In this document: positions 1 to 6,430 of the stretch, piece after piece
Layout: every line of letters begins with the position of its first letter
How positions within the stretch are numbered: the first letter of the stretch is position 1
NCBI GenBank assembly: GCA_964570325.1
Contig: CAZMXS010000088.1
Span: 1-16,651, forward strand
From: CAZMXS01 sp964570325
Lineage (GTDB): Bacteria > Verrucomicrobiota > Kiritimatiellia > CAIQIC01 > CAZMXS01
Length of the DNA stretch: 16,651 nt
Reading direction: 5' to 3'
Position numbers and translations under genes: made by a program
The notes under the pieces: generated by a model
What the model saw: only the letters and a program-made list of their open reading frames with translations
Databases searched by the model: none
What the model was told of the DNA's origin: nothing

Positions 1-43
1 GGTTAAGGGTGGGCTGGGGTCAAGTTGTGACTCCAGCGGAATC

Positions 44-78
44 GGCGCGCGGAATGCGCCTGACCAATTGGGGGGGGG
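44..78. other. Upstream region of gene 1: short hairpin and G tract
   Basis: The first 138 bases hold no supported gene. There is a short inverted repeat, GGCGC (44-48) pairing with GCGCC (56-60) over a 7-nt loop, and a run of nine G from 70 to 78. The hairpin has no following T run, so it is at best a weak terminator of something upstream of the window. The G run lies about 60 bp before the antiporter start. No convincing -35/-10 pair was found here. Confidence 0.3.
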
Positions 79-138
79 CATGGATGCTCCGCGCATGGCG
101 TGGTTGACGGGAAGGAGTGGTGCCGTAGAATCGAGGCA

Positions 139-2148
139 ATGCAAAACATCACACTCATTCAGGATTTGGCCATCATTATGATTGTAGCCGGCCTGGTGTC
201 CGTTGTCTTCCAACGGCTGAAGCAACCGCTGGTGATCGGATACATCCTGGCCGGCATCATCATCGGGCCCCACACGCCGCCGTTCTCGTTCATCACCGAT
301 GAAGCCTCGATTCGGACGCTGGCCGATCTGGGTTTGATCTTCCTGATGTTCTCACTGGGATTGGAGTTCAACTTCCGGAAGCTGGGCCGGGTCGGGGCGC
401 CGGCCGCAATCACCGCCACGCTGGATGTGGTCCTGATGGTGTGGCTCGGCTACACGGTCGGCCGTCTGCTGGGGTGGGGCCGGATGGAGAGCGTTTTCCT
501 CGGGGCCATCATCTGCGATTCCTCCACGACCATCCTGGCCAAGACGGTGGGGGAACTGGGTTGGGGCCACCGAAAGTTTGCCCAACTGATGTTCGGCATG
601 ACCATCGTCGAAGATTTGCTGGCGATCGTGATTATTGCCTTGCTCAACGGGTTGAGTTTGAGCGGGACCATCCAAGCCGCCCCGCTGTTCGGATGCCTCG
701 GCGAACTGGGCATATTCCTGGTGGCGCTGATTGTCATCGGCCTGCTGGCCGTGCCGCGCCTGCTGGGCGCGCTGGCGCGCTATCGGAACGACGAACTGTT
801 GTTAATCACCGTTCTGGGCTTGTGTTTTGGCGTCTCGCTCCTGGCGGTGAAACTGGGATTCAGCCTGGCGCTGGGCGCGTTTCTCATGGGCGCTATCATG
901 GCGGAGGCCCGCGTCATTGATCGGATCGAACGGTTGGTGGCGCCCTTGCGGTTTATGTTCAGCGCCGTGTTCTTTGTCACGGTGGGCCTGATGGTGCAGC
1001 CGGCGCTACTGGTCCAGCATTATTCGCCCATCCTGCTGCTGACGTTGATCGTGATTGCCGGCAAGCAGATCAATTGCACGCTGGGCGCCCTGCTGACCGG
1101 CAGCGACCCGGGCACGGCGTTTCGCGCCGGGTTGGGAATGGCCCAGATTGGCGAATTTGCCTACATCATCGCCGCCATGGGAATCTTCCTGGGGATGACG
1201 GATCAATATCTTTATCAAATCGCGGTTTCGGTCTCGCTGCTCACCACGGTGATCAATCCATATTTGCTGCGGGGGTCGGATCGGTTGGCGGCGTTCTTTC
1301 GGCCGGGGTTCAGTCCGCGTTTTTTCGCGGCGATTGCGGCGTACGACAACTGGCTCCAGCGCATCGGCCGCGAACGCCGGGGTAACGCTCTGGCTCGTGC
1401 CGTCCGACGTTCCATCTGGGTGGTGTTGATCAACGCGGCCCTGATTTGCGCCATATTCCTGATCGGCGCGCTGGTGGCGAATCAGAAAGCCATCTACCTC
1501 CCCGAATTTCATCTGTGGCCGGGCGCCGGCATGGTCCTGCTCTGGCTGGGTTGCGCGCTGGTTGCGCTGCCGCTGTATGTCTCGTGCCTGCGGAAAATTC
1601 AGGCGCTCGGCATGATCCTGTCCGAGATCTGTGTGCCGCCCGCGCTGGCCTCCAACTGGGCGCAGCGGCTGCGCCTGCTGATCGCGCACACCACGCTGCT
1701 ACTCGGCATCCTGGGGCTGGGCCTGATGACCTTCGTTTTGAGCTCCACGCTGTTGTCCTCCTGGTATGAGCTATTGGGGCTGCTGGCGGTGCTGGCGCTG
1801 GTCATGTGGATTCGCTGGCGCAAGCTGATCGGCGTTTACGCCCGCGCGCAGTCGGACCTGCTGGACATGTTCGCCCGGGAGGCGCCGCAATCAGCGGACG
1901 TCGCCTGGCACGGGTTGCTGTCGGTTCACATGGAAACCGTCACCGTCGGCGCCGGCTCGCCCTCTGCCGGACAGCGGATCGGCGACCTGAAATTGCGCAC
2001 GCGCACCGGGGCCAATGCCGTCAGCATCGAGCGGGCTGGGCAGACGCTGGTGAATCCCGGTCCCGGCGAGATGATCCTGCCCGGCGATCGTATTCTGCTC
2101 CTGGGCCGCCAGGAACAGATTGACCAGGCTATTCGGCTCTTCAGTTGA
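139..2148 (+). CDS. CPA2-family cation:proton antiporter with C-terminal RCK_C (TrkA-C) domain
   Basis: Predicted inner-membrane monovalent cation/proton antiporter (KefB/NapA-like fold), 669 aa. The CPA2 transport domain fills about residues 1-385. It includes the early motif FLMFSLGLEF (68-77), the crossover segment near 121-135 (GAIICDSSTT), an acidic pair in IVED (156-159), GAFLMGAIMAEARVI (246-260) and GLGMAQIGEF (331-340). A second hydrophobic block of about four helices covers about 425-560. Residues about 593-669 form an RCK_C/TrkA-C ligand-binding domain ending in GDRILLLGR. There is no Rossmann TrkA-N (RCK_N) domain between the membrane part and RCK_C. The ATG at 139 is preferred because family members begin right at the first helix. 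The same frame extends to a GTG at 100 with no ribosome site. The only good AAGGAG (112-117) sits too far from 139, so the start is not certain. K+ or Na+ specificity cannot be read from sequence. Confidence 0.9.
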   Translation: MQNITLIQDLAIIMIVAGLVSVVFQRLKQPLVIGYILAGIIIGPHTPPFSFITDEASIRTLADLGLIFLMFSLGLEFNFRKLGRVGAPAAITATLDVVLMVWLGYTVGRLLGWGRMESVFLGAIICDSSTTILAKTVGELGWGHRKFAQLMFGMTIVEDLLAIVIIALLNGLSLSGTIQAAPLFGCLGELGIFLVALIVIGLLAVPRLLGALARYRNDELLLITVLGLCFGVSLLAVKLGFSLALGAFLMGAIMAEARVIDRIERLVAPLRFMFSAVFFVTVGLMVQPALLVQHYSPILLLTLIVIAGKQINCTLGALLTGSDPGTAFRAGLGMAQIGEFAYIIAAMGIFLGMTDQYLYQIAVSVSLLTTVINPYLLRGSDRLAAFFRPGFSPRFFAAIAAYDNWLQRIGRERRGNALARAVRRSIWVVLINAALICAIFLIGALVANQKAIYLPEFHLWPGAGMVLLWLGCALVALPLYVSCLRKIQALGMILSEICVPPALASNWAQRLRLLIAHTTLLLGILGLGLMTFVLSSTLLSSWYELLGLLAVLALVMWIRWRKLIGVYARAQSDLLDMFAREAPQSADVAWHGLLSVHMETVTVGAGSPSAGQRIGDLKLRTRTGANAVSIERAGQTLVNPGPGEMILPGDRILLLGRQEQIDQAIRLFS

Positions 2149-2161
2149 AGCGGTTCCCGCG

Positions 2162-3190
2162 CTACTCGCTCATCTCGTCGTAGAACTCGACAAACTCGTC
2201 GCGCCGCTCGCTCTCCCGGAGCTTGATGGCGTCGCGCGGGTGTTCGTTGAGCTGGCCCGTGATCGCGTAGGGAATGCTGTAGCCCCAGTCAATCTTCTGA
2301 CGGAGCGGAAGGAAGACCTCCTGGACGCACTGGATGACCGGACGCTGATTAAACTTCGGGTTTTTGAGGAAGCCCAGCAGCAGTTCCATCGGGCAGTTGC
2401 CGGCGCCGCGTCCGAAGCCGCAGATCGTCGCATCAATCATCGTCGCGCCGTGGATGATCGCCGCGATGGTGTTGGCAAAGGCGAGTTGCAGGTTGTTGTG
2501 CGTGTGAATGCCGACCCGCTTGGTGCCGCGGGTGAGCTTATGGAAGCGATTCATCAGATCCTCGATCTGTTCCGAGTAGAGCGAACCGAAGCTGTCCACA
2601 ATATACATGATGTCCACCGGGCTGGCGGCGATGACGTCGAGCGCGGTGTCCAGCTCAAACTCGGGGGCCGCCGAGATGGCCATCAGATTCAATGAAGTTT
2701 CATAGCCCTTGTTGTGTGCGTCCACCACCATGTCAATGGCGGTGGGGATTTGGTGGACGTAGCAGGCGACCCGGACCAGATCCACCACGCTCTCGCTCTT
2801 GGGCGGGATGTCCTCGCGATAATCGGTGCGTTCCGCGTCCGCCATGACGGCGATCTTGAGCGGCGTCTTGTTTTCACCGACGATCCGCCGCAGATCCTGT
2901 TCGTCGCAGTATTTCCATGGGCCGTACTTGGAGGTCGGGTTGATCTTTTTGGAGGCCTTGTAGCCGAACTCCATGTAATCCACGCCCGCCTCCACGCAGG
3001 TCTGATAAATGCGGCGAACGAAATCATCGTCGAAGCGATGGTCGTTCATCAGTCCGCCATCCCGGACGGTGCAATCCAGAACCTTGATTTCCGGCCGGTA
3101 GGTAACCCACTCGGCGCTTCGGAATTTCTGGCTGCCGCCCGCCGATTTTTCCCTGGACTTCACGCCGCTTTCCTCGACTTTTTCGCTCAT
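2162..3190 (-). CDS. DRE-TIM metallolyase, 4-hydroxy-2-oxovalerate aldolase / HMGL-like protein
   Basis: A 342-aa cytoplasmic TIM-barrel protein of the HMGL-like/DRE-TIM superfamily, which makes or breaks C-C bonds next to a keto acid or acyl-CoA using a divalent metal. The signature D39-x-x-x-R43-D44-G45-G46 follows strand 1. The metal-binding HTHNN is at 229-233, and a glycine-rich GFGRGAGNCPMELLL (258-272) closes the barrel. Length matches DmpG-type aldolases (about 340), but the C-terminal part, with WGYSIPYAITGQLNEHPR at 302-319, is not the usual DmpG tail. The true substrate is therefore unknown, and no acylating aldehyde dehydrogenase partner lies nearby. The first about 30 residues are polar and poorly conserved-looking. 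The ATG has an AAAGG-type ribosome site about 11 nt upstream. It is convergent with the antiporter, with 13 bp between stop codons, and ends in TAG, so TAG is a functional stop in this genome. Confidence 0.85.
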   Translation of the reverse strand: MSEKVEESGVKSREKSAGGSQKFRSAEWVTYRPEIKVLDCTVRDGGLMNDHRFDDDFVRRIYQTCVEAGVDYMEFGYKASKKINPTSKYGPWKYCDEQDLRRIVGENKTPLKIAVMADAERTDYREDIPPKSESVVDLVRVACYVHQIPTAIDMVVDAHNKGYETSLNLMAISAAPEFELDTALDVIAASPVDIMYIVDSFGSLYSEQIEDLMNRFHKLTRGTKRVGIHTHNNLQLAFANTIAAIIHGATMIDATICGFGRGAGNCPMELLLGFLKNPKFNQRPVIQCVQEVFLPLRQKIDWGYSIPYAITGQLNEHPRDAIKLRESERRDEFVEFYDEMSE

Positions 3191-3323
3191 GCCGATATCC
3201 GCCTTTCAAAGGGATTACTGGAATCGTAGCCCAACGCTCCCTGAACGTCCCCACTTGCTCAAGCAGGTGTGATTAAACGGCCGTGATATAACTACAGACA
3301 CAGCCGGAATGCCAGAAAAATGC

Positions 3324-3366
3324 CGCTTCAGGGGAAGCGCGGAGGAGCGGGGGCATCCTGCCCGCT
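3324..3366. repeat. Pair of adjacent hairpins, possible dispersed palindromic element
   Basis: Two inverted repeats stand in a row. CGCTTC (3324-3329) pairs with GAAGCG (3334-3339) over a 4-nt loop. AGCGGG (3346-3351) pairs with CCCGCT (3361-3366) over a 9-nt loop containing GCATCCTG. Neither is followed by a T run, so an intrinsic terminator is unlikely. The composition resembles small palindromic intergenic repeats seen many times per genome in GC-rich bacteria, but only one copy is visible in this window. Confidence 0.35.
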
Positions 3367-3435
3367 TGCATTATCAATCCATTCCATAATCCCGCCGCCG
3401 CATGGGGCGCAAGCGGCCCGGATTTCCCGTGGCGC

Positions 3436-3464
3436 GTGACAGGGCCGACGGCGGCTGTTATGCT
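3436..3464 (+). promoter_or_regulatory. Sigma70-type promoter for the DUF4139 operon
   Basis: GTGACA at 3436-3441 (five of six to TTGACA), a 17-bp spacer, then TATGCT at 3459-3464 preceded by an extended -10 TG at 3456-3457. The start of transcription would fall near 3471, giving a leader of about 23 nt that carries CGGAGG (3479-3484), 9 nt before the GTG at 3494. Spacing and context fit well. No experimental support. Confidence 0.6.
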
Positions 3465-3493
3465 GGACCCATGTTAACCGGAGGTTTGCCACA

Positions 3494-4966
3494 GTGAACA
3501 TTCAAACCTGTTTGTTGCGGGCGCTGGTGATTGGCTGGTGTGCGGCCGCGATGGCGCACGGCGTTGAGATTGTGGCGTCCCCGCCGCAAGGCGTGTCGCT
3601 CTCGATTTATGACAGCGGCTTCGGCCTGGTCAGCGAGGTTCGCCGCGCCAACCTGCCCAAGGGCGAGAGCCGGTTGGCGGTCCAGTCCATCCCCGTGCGC
3701 ACGGACCCCGACACCGTCTCGCTGAGCCCGTTGGGCGGGGCGCAACTGGAGATCATTGACCAGCGTTTTGAATATGACCTGGCGGGACTGGATCATCTGT
3801 TGGCGCGCGGTGTCGGCCGGACCGTGACGGTGTACAACGCCGCCGGCTCGGTGGGCGGCCAGCTGCTGGCTGTGCCGCCGGCCGAACCGGGAGGCCCGCC
3901 GGCACCGGTGGCGTTACGCGGCGCGGATGGTGTGCTCAATGTCATTCCGGATGTTGCGGATGTCACCCGGCTGGCCATGCCGGCCGTTGGCGTGGGGCTC
4001 TATACCCAGCCGACCCTGCTTTGGCGCGTGCTGGCCGGACAGGAGGGGCCGCAGAACTTCCGGCTCAATTATGCGGCAGGCGGGCTGCAATGGTTTGCCG
4101 CCTACGAGGCCATCATGGCGCCGGCGGCGGTTGAGGCCAGCCTCAGCGCGCGCGTCCGGCTGGTCAACGCGTCCGGCGGCGATTTCTCCGAGGCGCGGAT
4201 CCGTCTGGTTGCCACCGACAAGGGTATTGTCCCTGGCGCCACGGATTCCGGCTCGGGCTCGGCGAGCGGCCAGCGGTATGCGTATGGGGATAACGCGCCG
4301 GCGCTGGATCGGGCCCGCCCGGGGATGTCCGCCCTGGCCCAGTTCGATTTGCCGCGCCCCGTTACCCTGCGTCACGGTGAAGCGCTCCATGTGCAACTGG
4401 GACTGGCCGACCGCCTGCCGGTCAGCCGCTTCTATGTCTATGATGGCGTGGTTTTCGATCGCTTCCAGCGCAACCGGCGCAATGACTGGAATTACGGGAC
4501 CGAGTGCCATGGGCTGGTCGAGACGTACCTGCAATTCAGCAATTCGGCGCCGGCCGGTCTGGGGTTGGCGTTGCCCCCCGGTGTTTTCCGCCTGTATCTC
4601 CAGCAGGCGGACGGCACGGTGGATTTGGCCGGCCAGGATTTGTTGCGCGCGGTGCCGGTCGGCGGCCTGGCGGGTGTCAAACTGGGACCCGCGCGCGGCC
4701 TTTCCGGCGCCCGGGAGCGGACCGGCTACAGTGAAGTGGTGCCGCTGCACGAATACGAGGAAAGTTTCGAAATCCGCCTCGACAACCAAACCGCTGACCC
4801 GGCGGAGATCCGAGTGGTGGAGCATCTGTATCGCTGGCACGAGTATGAGATCGTCAAGTCGGACACCGAGTATGTGGCCACCGCGCCGCAGACAATCGAG
4901 TTCCGGGCCGAGGTCAAGCCGGGCGGCAAGCGCACGCTGCATTACACCGTCCGTTATCGCTGGTGA
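3494..4966 (+). CDS. Secreted DUF4139-domain protein (first paralogue)
   Basis: A 490-aa exported protein. Residues 1 to about 23 form a signal peptide with a hydrophobic core (LLRALVIGWCAAAMA) and a likely cleavage after AHG. The mature part fits the DUF4139 family (the C-terminal domain of 'mucoidy inhibitor A'-like proteins). Features are an N-terminal beta segment with IYDSGFGLVSE, a central TLLWRVLAGQ...NYAAGGLQWFAAYEAI section followed by an 'N-x-S-G' strand, GLGLALPPGV at 355-364, and a C-terminal section ending in LHYTVRYRW. The family is beta-rich and surface or periplasmic, and its biochemical role is unknown. A GTG start is chosen because of CGGAGG 9 nt upstream and the promoter at 3436-3464. 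It stops 16 bp before the next gene, which is a paralogue, so the two are probably one operon. No catalytic motif is seen. Confidence 0.75.
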   Translation: MNIQTCLLRALVIGWCAAAMAHGVEIVASPPQGVSLSIYDSGFGLVSEVRRANLPKGESRLAVQSIPVRTDPDTVSLSPLGGAQLEIIDQRFEYDLAGLDHLLARGVGRTVTVYNAAGSVGGQLLAVPPAEPGGPPAPVALRGADGVLNVIPDVADVTRLAMPAVGVGLYTQPTLLWRVLAGQEGPQNFRLNYAAGGLQWFAAYEAIMAPAAVEASLSARVRLVNASGGDFSEARIRLVATDKGIVPGATDSGSGSASGQRYAYGDNAPALDRARPGMSALAQFDLPRPVTLRHGEALHVQLGLADRLPVSRFYVYDGVVFDRFQRNRRNDWNYGTECHGLVETYLQFSNSAPAGLGLALPPGVFRLYLQQADGTVDLAGQDLLRAVPVGGLAGVKLGPARGLSGARERTGYSEVVPLHEYEESFEIRLDNQTADPAEIRVVEHLYRWHEYEIVKSDTEYVATAPQTIEFRAEVKPGGKRTLHYTVRYRW

Positions 4967-4982
4967 ACCGGGAGTGCCGGCG

Positions 4983-6314
4983 GTGCCCTCGCTCCAACGC
5001 CATTCGCGGAATGTCCGGCCCATCGCGGCCGTGGCGGCGGGCGCGCTTTGGCTGTGCGGCGCGGCGTGGGCCCCGGCCGCGCCGCCCCTGCGCGAGGCGC
5101 AATTAACGGTCGGCCATGGCTGGGCGCTGGTCCGCGAACTGCGCAGCGTATCCATCATGGCCGGCGAACAAGAATTATTTTTTGAAGATATTCCCGCGGC
5201 TGCTGATCTATCCAGTTTCATAGCGCGGGCCCGGCACGTGCCGCTGCGCCTGCTGGATTGGGGGTGGGTGGACGCCACCCGCCATGCGCCGGCGGCCGTG
5301 GCGCTCGCGGTGGATGCCGCGGATACGCTCAACGCCACGCGGCAATCCGCAGCCGCGCTGCCGCCGGAACCGGCCGGGCCGTTGCGCGTCCGGATATCCA
5401 GTCCGCTTAACGTCGGGCGCGTTACCCTGGAGCTGTTGTACGTGGTGCCCGGTTTTGATTGGTCGGTCAGTTATCAATTGAGCGTGCGCGGCGACCAGGC
5501 GGAGGAAAACGAGCCGGTTTCCATTGATCTCACCGGCATGGCCCGCGTTTTCAATCCGACCGGCCGGGAGTATGTTGACGCGCTGGTGACGCTGGTCGGC
5601 GAGGTGGCGCGGCCCGGACCCCCGCCGCCCGCCGCCGATCCGGGCTTTCTTGAGTTGAACTTGGATAATCCGTTGTCGGATCTTTGGCTCGAAGTTCCCG
5701 TTCGCGCCGGCGCCGGTTACGCGTACCGCTTGCCTGGGCGCCAGCGGATCACGGCGCGCGCGCGGACCGGCGTGCTGTTTGCGCAGGTCGCGCGCCGCCC
5801 CGCCGAGCGCATCTACGTCATGCAATCCGAGCGTTTTCCCGTGGATTCCTCACGGCTCGGTTATCCTTTGTCCAAGGTTATCCAGTTTCGCAACACCACA
5901 GCCAACGGCCTCGGGCTGGCCCTGCCGCCCGGCGTCGTCCAGATTTTCGCGGGTGGCCAGCGGACCCACCTGCTGCAGCAGGGCTGGTTCAGTCACGCGC
6001 CCGCGGGGGGAACCATCCGCGTCGAGCTCGGACCGTCCGACGAGGTCCGCGCCCTGCGTCGTACGCGAAGCGTGAATCTGCGGGTGGATGGCGCGGTCGA
6101 ATCTGATTTCCAGATTGTCATTCTCAACACCCGCGAACGCGCCGTGCGGCTGGAATTGGACGAGAATCCGCCGGTCGGACTGGAGTGGGAGGTGTTGCGC
6201 GCGAATCGCAACTACGAGTTACGTCAGCAGCGGTTGTTTTTCCGGACCGAAGTTGAGCCGCGCGCGCAGTTGGAGGTTGATTACCGGATTTTGATTCGCA
6301 AGCCGCGGCAGTAG
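4983..6314 (+). CDS. Secreted DUF4139-like protein (second paralogue)
   Basis: A 443-aa exported protein related to its upstream neighbour. A signal peptide is visible at residues 1 to about 33 (basic start, then IAAVAAGALWLCGAAW and an APA|AP-type cleavage zone). The mature part starts with LTVGHGWALVRELRSV, comparable to the 'sGxxxVxE' opening of the first paralogue. It shares GLGLALPPGV (309-318) and the same C-terminal plan of a beta-rich tail. It lacks part of the middle region and is shorter. The frame is open far upstream, overlapping gene 3 in another frame, but that part is composition shadow. GTG at 4983 is chosen because GGGAG (4970-4974) lies 8 nt before it and it starts the signal peptide. 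GTG at 4974 is an alternative. Likely translated from the same mRNA as gene 3. Function unknown. Confidence 0.7.
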   Translation: MPSLQRHSRNVRPIAAVAAGALWLCGAAWAPAAPPLREAQLTVGHGWALVRELRSVSIMAGEQELFFEDIPAAADLSSFIARARHVPLRLLDWGWVDATRHAPAAVALAVDAADTLNATRQSAAALPPEPAGPLRVRISSPLNVGRVTLELLYVVPGFDWSVSYQLSVRGDQAEENEPVSIDLTGMARVFNPTGREYVDALVTLVGEVARPGPPPPAADPGFLELNLDNPLSDLWLEVPVRAGAGYAYRLPGRQRITARARTGVLFAQVARRPAERIYVMQSERFPVDSSRLGYPLSKVIQFRNTTANGLGLALPPGVVQIFAGGQRTHLLQQGWFSHAPAGGTIRVELGPSDEVRALRRTRSVNLRVDGAVESDFQIVILNTRERAVRLELDENPPVGLEWEVLRANRNYELRQQRLFFRTEVEPRAQLEVDYRILIRKPRQ

Positions 6315-6320
6315 CCGCGG
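6303..6320 (+). terminator. Hairpin across the stop codon of the second DUF4139 gene
   Basis: CCGCGGC (6303-6309) and GCCGCGG (6314-6320) form a perfect 7-bp stem. The 4-nt loop AGTA includes the first two bases of the TAG stop. It is followed by GCCGGGGTTT rather than a real T run, so it is a weak intrinsic terminator candidate or an mRNA 3'-end stabiliser. Confidence 0.35.
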
Positions 6321-6392
6321 GCCGGGGTTTGAGCGCAGACTTGCGAACCGCTTGCCCCATCCCAACTTCTTCCTTTTCTTCCGAGCGAGCCG

Positions 6393-6417
6393 CCCGTGTT
6401 CCCAACCGGAACGTGGG
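6393..6417. terminator. Hairpin between convergent genes
   Basis: CCCGTGTTCC (6393-6402) can pair with GGAACGTGGG (6408-6417) over a 5-nt loop. On the plus-strand RNA all ten pairs form if two G-U wobbles are allowed. On the minus-strand RNA the same two positions become mismatches. It lies between the stop of the DUF4139 operon and the stop of the histidine kinase, where a terminator is expected. No T tract follows in either direction. Confidence 0.35.
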
Positions 6418-6430
6418 CCCCCCAGACGAT

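Larger units (their letters stand above)
3191..3493. other. Divergent intergenic region between the aldolase-like gene and the DUF4139 operon
   Basis: About 300 bases with no supported ORF. It contains the ribosome site of the leftward gene, with a small palindrome CCTTTCAAAGG at 3202-3212 overlapping it. It also contains two consecutive hairpins (3324-3339 and 3346-3366) and a strong-looking rightward promoter at 3436-3464. No clear leftward promoter was found. A TTATAT-like hexamer exists on the minus strand but without a matched -35. Confidence 0.5.

Noticed and set aside
2133..2165. Terminator between the convergent antiporter and aldolase-like genes
   Set aside because: Only a 4-bp CTTC/GAAG stem is present in the 13-bp gap region and there is no T tract.
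3471..3497. Eight-codon ATG ORF overlapping the GTG start of the first DUF4139 gene
   Set aside because: The predicted transcription start falls on its first base and it has no ribosome site. Overlap with the real start is more likely chance than translational coupling.
3927..4980. Upstream part of the open frame containing the second DUF4139 gene
   Set aside because: It overlaps the first DUF4139 gene in another frame, and its translation is W/R/S/P-rich without family signal. The true start with signal peptide and ribosome site is at 4983.
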